Shown: one piece after another, positions 39,521-47,918 of the stretch
How positions within the stretch are numbered: position 1 is the stretch's first letter
Layout of the letters: every line of letters starts with the position of its first letter
Assembly (NCBI RefSeq): GCF_014836905.1
Contig: NZ_JACSPZ010000003.1
Coordinates: forward strand, 62,001 to 126,000
Direction of reading: 5' to 3'
DNA from: Solibacillus faecavium
GTDB taxonomy: Bacteria > Bacillota > Bacilli > Bacillales_A > Planococcaceae
DNA length: 64,000 nucleotides
The notes under the pieces: model-generated
What the model was told of the DNA's origin: nothing
The model's input: the letters and a program-made list of their open reading frames with translations, nothing else
Databases searched by the model: none
Program-made: the position numbers and the translations under genes

Positions 39521-40918
39521 ATGAAAAAGATTATTACCGGGGGAACAATTGTTACGGCTACAGACACGTATAAAGGTGATGTGCTGATTGAGGATGGCGT
39601 TATTCAGCAAATTGCGGCAAGCATTCAAGATGCGGATGCAGAAATTATTGACGCTACTGGAAAGCTGTTATTCCCGGGCGGAATTGATCCACATACCCAT
39701 TTGGATATGCCGTTCAACAATACGGTAACAGATGATGATTGGCAATCAGGTACCATTGCAGCAGCATTTGGTGGAACCACGACAATTATTGATTTTTGTA
39801 TTAGTGCAGGCTCTCCGACATTGATGGATGCGATTGATACTTGGCATGGCAAGGCGAAGGACAAGGCCGTGATCGACTATGGGTTCCACTTAATGATTGG
39901 TGATTTGAATGAGCAACGTCTAAAGGAATTGCCGGAAGCTTTAGAAAGAGGCGGCATTAGCTCGATTAAAGTATTTTTGGCTTATGCAAAGGAATTCCAG
40001 GCGACGGATCGTACGTTATTCCAGGCATTTAAAGTAGGAAAGCAATTAGGCGCAACGGTAATGGTGCATTGTGAAAATGGTTCTGTTATCGATGAGCTGG
40101 TAGAAGAGGCGAAGGCAAATGGGCAGACAGAGCCGATTTATCATGCACTGACTCGTCCTCCAGAAGTTGAAGGTGAAGCGACGAAGCGTGCGATTGAGCT
40201 AGCAAATTTAGCGGGTGCACAGCTTTATGTTGTACATGTTACGTGTAAAGAAGCCGTTGATGAAATCATCGCAGCGCGTAATAAAGGCTACAACGTTTTA
40301 GGGGAAACTTGCCCACCGTATTTAGTATTGGATCAAACGGCATTGGAAAAGCCGAACTTTGAAGGGGCGAAATATGTATGGTCACCGCCACTGCGTCCAG
40401 TAGAGCATCAGGAAGTATTGTGGAATGCATTAAAAGCTAAGCAGCTGCAAACGATCGGCTCGGATCAATGCTCGTTTAGCTTCAATGGCAAGAAAACATT
40501 AGGGAAGGATGACTTCTCGAAAATTCCGAATGGTGGACCATTTATTGAAGATCGCTTCTCTGTACTTTATTCGGAGGGTGTTGCGAAAGGCCGCATTACG
40601 GAGAACGAGTTTGTTGATATGATTTCGACGCAGTCTGCGAAGATTTTCGGTCTGTTCCCTAAAAAAGGAACGATTGCGGTCGGTTCTGATGCGGATATCG
40701 TATTATTCGATCCAACAGTCAAACGGACAATCTCGGCAGAAACTCACCATATGAATGTTGACTACAATGCATTTGAAGGGCTGGAAGTGACAGGGGAGCC
40801 AATGAGTGTACTGGTGCGTGGTGAATACGTGATTCAGGATAAAAAGTTTGTTGGAGAACTGGGAAGAGGCCAGTACATTCGTCGTGAAGTAAAGAGCTCC
40901 ACTAAAGTAACTTCATAG
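39521..40918 (+). CDS. Dihydropyrimidinase (D-hydantoinase)
   Basis: Zn amidohydrolase opening dihydrouracil/dihydrothymine to N-carbamoyl-beta-amino acids. 465 residues; HxH His58/His60 in DPHTHLD, carboxylated Lys150 in SSIKVFLAYAK, metal His in MVHCENG and VVHVTCKEA, and Asp in IGSDQCSF. RBS AGGAGG. A small inverted repeat GTTCT/AGAAC (39472-39485) lies before it. Step 2 of the cluster's pathway. Confidence 0.93.
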   Translation: MKKIITGGTIVTATDTYKGDVLIEDGVIQQIAASIQDADAEIIDATGKLLFPGGIDPHTHLDMPFNNTVTDDDWQSGTIAAAFGGTTTIIDFCISAGSPTLMDAIDTWHGKAKDKAVIDYGFHLMIGDLNEQRLKELPEALERGGISSIKVFLAYAKEFQATDRTLFQAFKVGKQLGATVMVHCENGSVIDELVEEAKANGQTEPIYHALTRPPEVEGEATKRAIELANLAGAQLYVVHVTCKEAVDEIIAARNKGYNVLGETCPPYLVLDQTALEKPNFEGAKYVWSPPLRPVEHQEVLWNALKAKQLQTIGSDQCSFSFNGKKTLGKDDFSKIPNGGPFIEDRFSVLYSEGVAKGRITENEFVDMISTQSAKIFGLFPKKGTIAVGSDADIVLFDPTVKRTISAETHHMNVDYNAFEGLEVTGEPMSVLVRGEYVIQDKKFVGELGRGQYIRREVKSSTKVTS

Positions 40919-40971
40919 TTTAGTAATCCTAAAAAGTAATAACAAATCAAACTGGAGAGGGTTGTTATGAA

Positions 40972-42309
40972 ATGAGCAATAGTTTAGCGAAAAACTTTGA
41001 AGAAATATTTGGTGGTTTAACAACATACGCAGCAACCGTGGAAGCGAATCGATGTTTGTATTGCTATGATCCACCGTGTGTTAAAGCGTGCCCGACAAGC
41101 ATTAATATTCCGAGCTTTATAAAGAAAATCGCCTCGAATAATATGAAGGGCTCTGCTCGTGTCATTATGGAAGCGAACCCAGTAGGAGCAAGCTGTGCAC
41201 GTGTATGTCCGACAATCGAGCTTTGTGAGGGTGCTTGTGTGTTGAACAGTGAGGAAAAGCCAATACAGATTGGTCACTTGCAGCGCTATGCAACAGACTG
41301 GCTGCGTGAAACCGATGTGAAGTTGTTTACACCGAAACCTGCAAACGGCAAGAAAATCGCGATTATTGGTAGCGGTCCTGCTGGATTATCTGCTGCACGT
41401 GAACTGGCATTACTAGGATACGGTGTGACAATTTACGAAGCAGATGAAAAAGCAGGGGGCTTGAATTATTACGGGATCGTTTCATTCCGCCTACCTCAAG
41501 ACGTTGTGGAGTGGGAAGTGCAGCAAGTACAAAACCTCGGTGTTGAAATTAAAACGAGCGCAAAAATCGGCGAAGATGTATTAGTTGATGAACTGCTTGA
41601 GAATTTTGACCGCATTATCGTAGCGGTTGGTATGGGGAAAGTACCGATGCTCAATATTGAGGGCGAGCACTTGGAAGGCGTCTATGATGCGATTGATTTT
41701 GTAAAAGAATCGAAAGCTTCATTTACAGATAAAATGCTAGGCAAAAAAGCAGTCGTGATCGGTGCTGGTAATACGGCGATTGATGCAGCGACGTGTTCGG
41801 TAAGGTTAGGAGCTGAGCAGGTTCAAATCGTTTACCGCCGTACATCGAAGGAAATGACAGCTTATGACTTTGAATATGATTTTGCGAAGCAGGACGGTGT
41901 TGAATTTAGATGGTTATCGTTACCGAAGCGAATCATCGGGGACGAAGCCGGTAAAGTAGTTGGTCTGGAATGTATCAAGATGAAGCTAACTGATATGGAA
42001 AACGGAAAAGGAACGTTAACTGAGATTCCGGGTTCTGAATTTATTATTGAAACGGATGCTGTCATTCGGGCCATTGGTCAAGCTAAGCAGTATGAGCTGA
42101 TTGAGCATCTAGGTCTGGCGAATACTCGTGGGGTCATTGATGTCGAGATGAATAGCTTAAAGACATCCAATCCGAAAATCTACGCTTGTGGCGATGTAAT
42201 TTACGGCAATGGATACGGTGAAGCGACTGTTGTATCCGCGGCGCAGCAAGGGAAAGATTCGGCATACGCAATTCATTATGAACTAAACGCAAATTCAGAA
42301 ATCGCATAG
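40972..42309 (+). CDS. preT: NAD-dependent dihydropyrimidine dehydrogenase, PreT-type subunit
   Basis: Flavin/Fe-S electron-transfer subunit of bacterial dihydropyrimidine dehydrogenase. 445 residues: N-terminal Fe-S domain (CLYCYDPPCVKACP and CARVCP...CEGAC), FAD motif GSGPAGLSAARELA near 130, NAD(P) motif GAGNTAIDAA and C-terminal IYACGDV. It passes electrons between NAD(P)H and the PreA subunit 11 bp downstream. A two-codon frame ATG-AAA-TGA (40967-40975), 6 nt after GGAGAGG, overlaps its start codon as ATGA. Confidence 0.93.
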   Translation: MSNSLAKNFEEIFGGLTTYAATVEANRCLYCYDPPCVKACPTSINIPSFIKKIASNNMKGSARVIMEANPVGASCARVCPTIELCEGACVLNSEEKPIQIGHLQRYATDWLRETDVKLFTPKPANGKKIAIIGSGPAGLSAARELALLGYGVTIYEADEKAGGLNYYGIVSFRLPQDVVEWEVQQVQNLGVEIKTSAKIGEDVLVDELLENFDRIIVAVGMGKVPMLNIEGEHLEGVYDAIDFVKESKASFTDKMLGKKAVVIGAGNTAIDAATCSVRLGAEQVQIVYRRTSKEMTAYDFEYDFAKQDGVEFRWLSLPKRIIGDEAGKVVGLECIKMKLTDMENGKGTLTEIPGSEFIIETDAVIRAIGQAKQYELIEHLGLANTRGVIDVEMNSLKTSNPKIYACGDVIYGNGYGEATVVSAAQQGKDSAYAIHYELNANSEIA

Positions 42310-42320
42310 GGGGTATTCAC

Positions 42321-43604
42321 ATGGCTGATTTAAGTATAAATTTTGCTGGAATAAAGTCACCGAATCCATTTTGGCTGGCATCTGCACCACCGACTAACTC
42401 GGGCTATCAAGTCCAACGTGCTTTTGAAGCAGGCTGGGGTGGCGCTGTTTGGAAAACGTTGGGGGACCCTATTTTAAACGTTTCTTCCCGTTTTGCAGCT
42501 GTAAGTTTTAATGGTCAAAAGGTGGCAGGGTTCAACAATATTGAGTTAATCACGGACAGACCGCTGGAAGTGAACCTGAAAGAAATTTATGAAACGAAAA
42601 AACGATTCCCTAATCACGCGATCATTGCTTCATTAATGGTCGAGCCGAAAGCTGAAAAGTGGTATGAAATTGTAAAAAAAGTACAGGATGTCGGGGTCGA
42701 TGGCTTCGAATTAAACTTTGGATGTCCCCATGGAATGGCCGAGCGTGGCATGGGTGCCGCTTCTGGTCAGGTACCGGAACTGGTGGAAAAGCAGACGTAT
42801 TGGGCGAAGGAATATGCTCAAGTACCGGTCATTGTTAAGCTGACGCCGAACATTACTGATATTACGGTAACAGCTGAAGCGGCGATACGCGGTGGTGCTG
42901 ACGCGATTAGTATGATTAATACAATCAATAGTCTGGCGGGCGTTGACTTAAACTCTTGGAACACAATCCCGCACGTTGGTAACAAAGGTGCCCACGGAGG
43001 TTATTGTGGTCCAGCGGTTAAACCGATTGCGCTGAACATGGTTGGTGAATGTGCGAGAAATCCGTATATCAATGTACCGATTTCAGGCATTGGTGGTATA
43101 TCGAACTGGCAGGATGCTGCTGAGTTTATACTGATGGGCTCGACAAGCGTGCAAGTGTGTACAGCAGCTATGCACCACGGCTTCAGCATTGTAGAGGATA
43201 TGATTGATGGCTTAAGCAACTATTTAGATGACAAAGGCTTAGACTCGGTCATGGATCTCGTTGGCAAAACGGTTCCGAAGTATTCAGATTGGGGCGATCT
43301 GGACTTAAATTATAAAGTTGTAGCAGAGATTAATAATGATGTTTGCATTAACTGTAATAAGTGCCATATCGCGTGTGAAGATACATCGCATCAATGTATC
43401 GATTTGTATACGGAAGACGGTCGTCCGATGCTCAAAGTTCGCGAGGAAGATTGTGTAGGCTGTAACTTATGTTCGATTGTTTGTCCGGCAGAAGGTGCTA
43501 TTACGATGAAGGAATTGGTGCCTACACAGCCACCAATGACATGGAATGAAAGACAGTCGTTAATTGCAGGATTTGCAGCGAACAGTTCAAGTATTGTGAG
43601 GTAG
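42321..43604 (+). CDS. preA: NAD-dependent dihydropyrimidine dehydrogenase, PreA-type catalytic subunit
   Basis: FMN TIM-barrel reducing uracil/thymine, step 1 of the pathway. 427 residues; NFGCPHGMAERGMGAASGQVPE, KLTPNITDIT, GYCGPAVKPIAL and GGISNWQDAAEF, then a C-terminal two-[4Fe-4S] ferredoxin domain (CINCNKCHIACEDT and CVGCNLCSIVCP). The position of the mammalian catalytic Cys (LACGQ) reads AASGQ here; I am not sure how common this is in bacterial PreA. RBS GGGGG. Works with PreT. Confidence 0.94.
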   Translation: MADLSINFAGIKSPNPFWLASAPPTNSGYQVQRAFEAGWGGAVWKTLGDPILNVSSRFAAVSFNGQKVAGFNNIELITDRPLEVNLKEIYETKKRFPNHAIIASLMVEPKAEKWYEIVKKVQDVGVDGFELNFGCPHGMAERGMGAASGQVPELVEKQTYWAKEYAQVPVIVKLTPNITDITVTAEAAIRGGADAISMINTINSLAGVDLNSWNTIPHVGNKGAHGGYCGPAVKPIALNMVGECARNPYINVPISGIGGISNWQDAAEFILMGSTSVQVCTAAMHHGFSIVEDMIDGLSNYLDDKGLDSVMDLVGKTVPKYSDWGDLDLNYKVVAEINNDVCINCNKCHIACEDTSHQCIDLYTEDGRPMLKVREEDCVGCNLCSIVCPAEGAITMKELVPTQPPMTWNERQSLIAGFAANSSSIVR

Positions 43605-43710
43605 TTGATTTTAAGGAATGGATGTCAGCCTAACAGCACCGCATGTGCGACAACGGCTGACTGACCTATTTCCTGTAGACCCAAAAAATTGAATAATGAG
43701 AGGTGTAGCG

Positions 43711-45192
43711 ATGTCCAATCCAAAAAGCTCGAGTAATAATTATTTGAAATCACCTGATTTACTTCCTGTCTCGCATGAGAATCGCAGTATTGGAGTGCTT
43801 GGCTTTGGTATGATCTGGGTAGGAATGGCGATCGTCCTGGCCGCCTTTGCGATCGGTGCCGGCGGGATTGTGAATTTAAGTATGCCGATGCTGATCCTTG
43901 CGACATTGGTAGGATCGATTTTAATTGGTATCTTCATGGTGATTATCGGCGATATCGGTGTAGAACACGGATTATCGTTTCCGGTGTATATGCGTGCTCC
44001 GTTCGGAACGATTGGTACCCATCTTCCTTCGTTTGCACGTGCATTTACGGCATCTTGCTGGTTTGGTATTAATACGTATTTCGGAGCCCTTGCAATCAAT
44101 GGAATCTTAAATATTATGATAGGCTTCGATAATTGGTTTGTGTGCTTTATCGTCTTTGCGACATTGCAGTTATTCAACGTATCGTTAGGGATTAAATCAA
44201 TTGAGCGTTTCGCCGATTTTGCTGCACCGATCATTATCTTTATTTCGATTTGGATGTACTTGCAATTATCGGCTGAAGCAAAGGCACAAGGAAAAGCGGT
44301 ATGGTCTTGGGTGGAAGCACCGCAGACAGGCTTTGAACAGTTTACGGCATTTATGATTGTCGCGATGGCAATTATGGGCTTCTGGGCGACATTGGCTGCG
44401 GATATGCCAACTCTTTCACGTCACTTTAAAGCACCGAAAAATGAGCGTAACTGGTTTAAACGAAATAAAACACAATTACTAGGTTCACTAGTAGTTCAGC
44501 CAATTTTCAATACGCTAATGATTGTCATTGGCGCGGTATGTTATATGTCTACCGGTTCAGGTGACCCGATTAACGCACTTCAGCAAGCAGCAGGTGGCAT
44601 TGTTCTTGTAATGTTATTATCGATGATCGTACTCGCTCAATGGTCGACAAATACTTCTGCGAACGTTATTCCGGCGGCGACGATTTTCTCGAATATCGGC
44701 GGCCCGAAAGTACCGTTTTGGGTAGGGGTTGTCATTGCAGGTATTGTAGGGACGATTGTTCAACCGTGGAGCTTGTTTGATATTTTAAATAGCGTTTTAC
44801 TCGTTGTTGGTGGTATCCTTTCTTCAATTGTTGGTATTTTATTTGCCGATTATTATTTAATTCGTAAGCGACGAGTAAATGTAAAGGATCTATATGAAAC
44901 AGATGGTCAATATCAATATTTAAAAGGTGTCAATGTAGCGGGTATTATCGCTTGGGTGCTTGGTGGATTAATCGCAAATATTTGGCCATCGTTTTCTTCA
45001 CTAATCGGCTTCTTTGTAGGGGCGGCAATCTATTATGTGCTGGCGAAATTCTGGTGGTTCAAAAAGTATCCGCAAGCTGAAATTACGAATCCGAGTGATG
45101 AGGAGTATTTAGGCATAACAGCTGGACGTAGCTGGGAAATTGATGTGACGCCGGAACCGATTGGTGTTCAACAAACAGCTTCTACAGATTAA
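43711..45192 (+). CDS. NCS1 family nucleobase/allantoin/hydantoin permease
   Basis: Cation symporter of the NCS1 group with about 12 helices, 493 residues. Recognisable: SIGVLGFGMIWVGMAIVLAAF, YMRAPFGTIGTHLPSFARAFTASCWFGINTYFGA (in parts) and DMPTLSRHFKAP. ATG at 43711 follows GAGAGGTG with 5 nt spacing; the longer frame from 43696 is less likely. Context says uracil/thymine or dihydropyrimidine uptake. A GTCAGCC/GGCTGAC hairpin (43624-43661) lies between preA and this gene. Confidence 0.92.
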   Translation: MSNPKSSSNNYLKSPDLLPVSHENRSIGVLGFGMIWVGMAIVLAAFAIGAGGIVNLSMPMLILATLVGSILIGIFMVIIGDIGVEHGLSFPVYMRAPFGTIGTHLPSFARAFTASCWFGINTYFGALAINGILNIMIGFDNWFVCFIVFATLQLFNVSLGIKSIERFADFAAPIIIFISIWMYLQLSAEAKAQGKAVWSWVEAPQTGFEQFTAFMIVAMAIMGFWATLAADMPTLSRHFKAPKNERNWFKRNKTQLLGSLVVQPIFNTLMIVIGAVCYMSTGSGDPINALQQAAGGIVLVMLLSMIVLAQWSTNTSANVIPAATIFSNIGGPKVPFWVGVVIAGIVGTIVQPWSLFDILNSVLLVVGGILSSIVGILFADYYLIRKRRVNVKDLYETDGQYQYLKGVNVAGIIAWVLGGLIANIWPSFSSLIGFFVGAAIYYVLAKFWWFKKYPQAEITNPSDEEYLGITAGRSWEIDVTPEPIGVQQTASTD

Positions 45193-45211
45193 ATGTGAAT
45201 GGGGTGCGACG

Positions 45212-45424
45212 ATGTCAGAATATGAATTTGTGGCTAAGGAAATTTTACAGATTGATGAGCTGCTTGCCGATAACTATATTTTTAAAAGTGTATACGAAAA
45301 TTTAGAAGGTGCCTTTGTTACTTTTATCAATGAAGATACGAACGAGGAGCGTATACTGCATATTAAAATGGCAGATACGCGAAAATATTTCTCCAGTAAA
45401 CTATTGGAACAATTAAGCAGTTGA
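45212..45424 (+). CDS. Small hypothetical protein in pyrimidine operon
   Basis: 70-residue acidic soluble protein, not recognised. ATG at 45212 is chosen because GGGGTG lies just upstream; the longer frame (from 45161) is inside the permease gene. It lies 19 bp after the permease stop and before a terminator, so is the last gene of the catabolic operon. No Cys motifs, signal peptide or helix repeats. Confidence 0.7.
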   Translation: MSEYEFVAKEILQIDELLADNYIFKSVYENLEGAFVTFINEDTNEERILHIKMADTRKYFSSKLLEQLSS

Positions 45425-45440
45425 AAATTTAGAGTGTCAG

Positions 45441-45469
45441 GCGCATTTCCATATGGGATGCGCTTTTTT
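45441..45469 (+). terminator. Intrinsic terminator of the pyrimidine operon
   Basis: GCGCAT (45441-45446) with ATGCGC (45458-45463), then T6. Confidence 0.82.
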
Positions 45470-45600
45470 ATTTTATTAAATTACACCAGAAAATTTCGAA
45501 CAAAGGCATATTTCGACATGGAAATACATATTGTGAAGAAGGATAAGTGGATGCACCAGTTGAATGTAGAAAAATTTCTGATCGAAGTGGAGGGTTTTTT

Positions 45601-46056
45601 ATGGGTGGAGGAAAAGGCACATTTCAGAAATGGAGGAAGAAAGTCAACAAGAAGGTGACAACGCTTAGCAGTAAAACGTCTTTTGCGGTCGACCGGTCCA
45701 AACTGCGAAAACAAATCAATGGAATTGAAGAAGAGATCAAAGTGCTGAAACAGCAAATTGGGGAAATCGTCAATATGAACCGCAATAGCCTGTTTTCGGT
45801 TAGCATGGTGAATTATCAGCTCGCGCAAATTGAGGCGAAAGAAAACGCAATTGCGCAGCTGGAAAAAGATATCGAAGAATTGAATGAACTTAGTAAATTA
45901 GCGGGTGCCGAAGAGGAGGAAATCATACCCGATCTGAATGCAAAGCAAACGATTGACGAAATTACAGCGCCCTATATATACAATTGCGCCAACTGTAATG
46001 AAGTCTACGAAGAGCCGAAAAAGTTTTGCGAGGAGTGTGGTTATAATATGAGTTAA
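45601..46056 (+). CDS. Coiled-coil zinc-ribbon protein
   Basis: 151 residues, not tied to a named family. Basic N-terminus, long heptad-rich coiled coil (about 30-115, LRKQINGIEEEIKVLKQQIG and later IEAKENAIAQLEKDIEELN), and a C-terminal zinc ribbon CANC...CEEC. ATG at 45601 follows GTGGAGGG by 6 nt; the longer frame (from 45547) has no ribosome site. Probably a scaffold; function unknown. Confidence 0.72.
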   Translation: MGGGKGTFQKWRKKVNKKVTTLSSKTSFAVDRSKLRKQINGIEEEIKVLKQQIGEIVNMNRNSLFSVSMVNYQLAQIEAKENAIAQLEKDIEELNELSKLAGAEEEEIIPDLNAKQTIDEITAPYIYNCANCNEVYEEPKKFCEECGYNMS

Positions 46057-46149
46057 AATGGGCTGAAGGAATGTAGCCTTTAGCTCAAGGTGCAGGGGGT
46101 GAGCTAGCGAGAAGCGATACTATAAGTCACCTTAAAGGAGCGATCATAA

Positions 46150-46266
46150 GAAAATATACAAGGTTTTACATGGAGAGTTCCACTAGATCTTTCGGTGAAA
46201 ATACCGTCTTATGAAGTTTGCGCAGATTGTAAAAAAGATGTTTTAATAAAATTCCATAACATTTAG
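46150..46266 (+). pseudogene. Possible gene remnant with CxxC motif
   Basis: Open frame of 38 codons without a start codon, reading ...WRVPLDLSVKIPSYEVCADC and KKDVLIKFHNI to a TAG. Looks protein-like (amphipathic strand, then C-A-D-C) but is too short; a stop precedes it at 46147. I do not recognise it. Confidence 0.3.
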
Positions 46267-46299
46267 CACAAACTGTTTTAATAGCGTTTGTGCTTTTTT
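46266..46299 (+). terminator. Intrinsic terminator
   Basis: GCACAAAC (46266-46273) with GTTTGTGC (46286-46293), then T6; faces the convergent rgg-like gene. Confidence 0.8.
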
Positions 46300-46339
46300 G
46301 TTGTGTTTACAAACAAATTGAACTTTAAGAAATTGTTCA

Positions 46340-47209
46340 TTAATCCATACTAGACCTTGAAAGGGTATATTGTTTAAACTCTTGCTGAATCAGTTCCCAA
46401 TAGTATTGATCGTCGTAAAGCATCAATAACTGTTGAGCTTTTTTTAAGGGATGTTCAGGTTTTTTTTCCTGTAAATTAACTCTACAAATGGCTTCTCTTG
46501 AATAATGAAGCGACAAAATAGTATAACTCATCTTTTTTTTATCAGATTGAAGTGAATCTTCGATAATTGTAAGTGCCTTTGCATAATCTTTATTTTTTAT
46601 AAGTATCAGGGAGAGGTTGATTTTAAATGCAATCTTTAGTCTTTCAGCATCATGAAAATCTTTATACATATCCAGTCTAGTTAATACTGTTTGTGTGAAT
46701 TCAATCGCAATGTCTGCAGGAAATAAAAATAAAATGGTATTGATTATGCGGATATCATTTAAATACCACTGTTCGTATTTCGACATCTCTTTCCAAATAG
46801 GCTCCACTATATTTCGGGCTATATCAATATTTTTTGTATCATGAAGTTGTATAAATGCCTCACATATCAGGTAGATCTCCTCTATATCCTCGTCACGATG
46901 CTCTTGTAAAAAAAGGACTGTTTGTTGTTTTAATTTATGTAAACTCGCGATGTGATTGTAATCTAAAGAAAATAGACTATGAATAAGTTTTTGTTTCCGT
47001 CCGTAATTATAGTCATTCCGAATGTAATCAAATTCTTCCGCTGAAATATTCAAGCGTTGAAGTAATTGAAGGTATATGCTCGCGTCTACATCCCTTATTC
47101 CAGCCTCAAACTTAGAATAGGTACTTTGAGAAATAATATTACTCGCCACTTCCGCTTGGCTATATGTTTTATTCTTTCTAATACTTTTTAAATCTTTACC
47201 TAAATTCAT
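46340..47209 (-). CDS. Rgg/PlcR-like peptide-responsive transcriptional regulator
   Basis: 289-residue regulator with an N-terminal XRE-type HTH (about 1-62; LGKDLKSIRKNKTYSQAEVA and STYSKFEAGIRDVDASIYLQ, then LLQRLNISAEEFDYI) and a C-terminal helical TPR-like repeat domain. The HTH ending closely follows the Rgg pattern (FExGxxxxxxxxLxxLLxxLNxxxxEF). Rgg proteins bind imported short peptides. ATG at 47209 is set by GGAGGG 6 nt upstream; the 298-residue frame has no site. Divergent from a 15-codon SHP-like gene and a 16-bp palindrome, so I infer a peptide-controlled switch. Confidence 0.88.
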   Translation of the reverse strand: MNLGKDLKSIRKNKTYSQAEVASNIISQSTYSKFEAGIRDVDASIYLQLLQRLNISAEEFDYIRNDYNYGRKQKLIHSLFSLDYNHIASLHKLKQQTVLFLQEHRDEDIEEIYLICEAFIQLHDTKNIDIARNIVEPIWKEMSKYEQWYLNDIRIINTILFLFPADIAIEFTQTVLTRLDMYKDFHDAERLKIAFKINLSLILIKNKDYAKALTIIEDSLQSDKKKMSYTILSLHYSREAICRVNLQEKKPEHPLKKAQQLLMLYDDQYYWELIQQEFKQYTLSRSSMD

Positions 47210-47228
47210 TCCTATCCCTCCAATGAAA

Positions 47229-47244
47229 TATTCCATATGGAATA
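47229..47244. promoter_or_regulatory. 16-bp perfect palindrome, candidate Rgg operator
   Basis: TATTCCATATGGAATA, midway in the divergent promoter region, 20 bp from the regulator's start and just before the SHP promoter's -35. Confidence 0.55.
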
Positions 47245-47249
47245 ATATG

Positions 47250-47277
47250 TTGTATAGTCCAGTATATCCTTTATAGT
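47250..47277 (+). promoter_or_regulatory. Promoter of the SHP-like peptide operon
   Basis: TTGTAT (47250-47255), 16-bp spacer, TATAGT (47272-47277). A second small palindrome TATAG-TAG-CTATA overlaps the -10 (47272-47284). Confidence 0.5.
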
Positions 47278-47303
47278 AGCTATAAGAAAGGTGGGGTTAT
47301 GTA

Positions 47304-47351
47304 ATGGAGTTAATACAAATCCTTGTTGATATTTGGATTATAGGTGGATGA
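47304..47351 (+). CDS. SHP-like short hydrophobic pheromone peptide
   Basis: 15-codon frame encoding MELIQILVDIWIIGG. Preceded by AAAGGTGGGG with about 7-9 nt spacing. Its C-terminus DIWIIGG closely resembles mature streptococcal SHP2/SHP3 pheromones (DILIIVGG, DIIIIVGG), which Rgg receptors bind. It lies divergent from an Rgg-like gene, exactly the Rgg2-shp2 layout, and first in line with a secreted prepeptide. It is shorter than streptococcal SHP precursors (22-23 residues). Sequence is certain; the pheromone role is inference from motif plus context. Confidence 0.72.
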   Translation: MELIQILVDIWIIGG

Positions 47352-47401
47352 TTGTATTTAGGTTAAATTTTCATAATAAAATATAAAGGAGAGATTTAAT
47401 A

Positions 47402-47902
47402 ATGTATAGTAAAAATTTGAAGAAGATTGTTGCTTTGATGATGATGTCGTTTGTATTGTTGACTGGTGGAGTTGGGAATTCTTTTGCACAAGGGCCTACA
47501 TATGATGAAAATGGATTTACTGAAAAGGACATTCAAATTAGTGAAGTAATAATGGAACACTTAGTATTCGATGAAAAGACAAAATTATTTACCTTAGTAA
47601 ATGAAAATGAGTTAGGGAAAAAGTTGCAAGTAATATCTTCTGATGTTAGTTTAAGTGAAATAAAAAAAGATATCGATAATATAAATAATGCCATTGAAGA
47701 TTTGGAAGTAGAAGCTGAAGGTGAGCTCGAATATGGTACTTATGCTAGTATGTGTGAAATCGCATTAGGTGTGCTAGGGTTATACCATGGTGTTCAAACT
47801 CAGGCAGCTATGTATATTTTAGGTGTAGCAAGTACACCTGCTTTAATTGCTGTTACAGCACTTACTGGAGCTATTTGGGTGGGAGGATCATTAATGTGTT
47901 AA
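47402..47902 (+). CDS. Secreted two-cysteine prepeptide, candidate antimicrobial peptide precursor
   Basis: 166 residues: N-terminal signal peptide (KKIVALMMMSFVLLTGGVG, likely cut after SFA29), an acidic middle part (30-~112), and a hydrophobic Gly/Ala-rich C-terminal ~50 residues bracketed by Cys118 and the very last residue Cys166. The layout (secreted precursor with a hydrophobic, disulfide-capable C-terminal segment) recalls SdpC-type killing factors, but I see no clear sequence identity. RBS AAAGGAGAG. No terminator between it and the SHP-like gene. Confidence 0.75.
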   Translation: MYSKNLKKIVALMMMSFVLLTGGVGNSFAQGPTYDENGFTEKDIQISEVIMEHLVFDEKTKLFTLVNENELGKKLQVISSDVSLSEIKKDIDNINNAIEDLEVEAEGELEYGTYASMCEIALGVLGLYHGVQTQAAMYILGVASTPALIAVTALTGAIWVGGSLMC

Positions 47903-47918
47903 TAGGAGGTTGAACTAA

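Noticed and set aside
45434-45658. 74-codon ORF
   Set aside because: Begins inside a terminator and overlaps the better supported zinc-ribbon gene in another frame.
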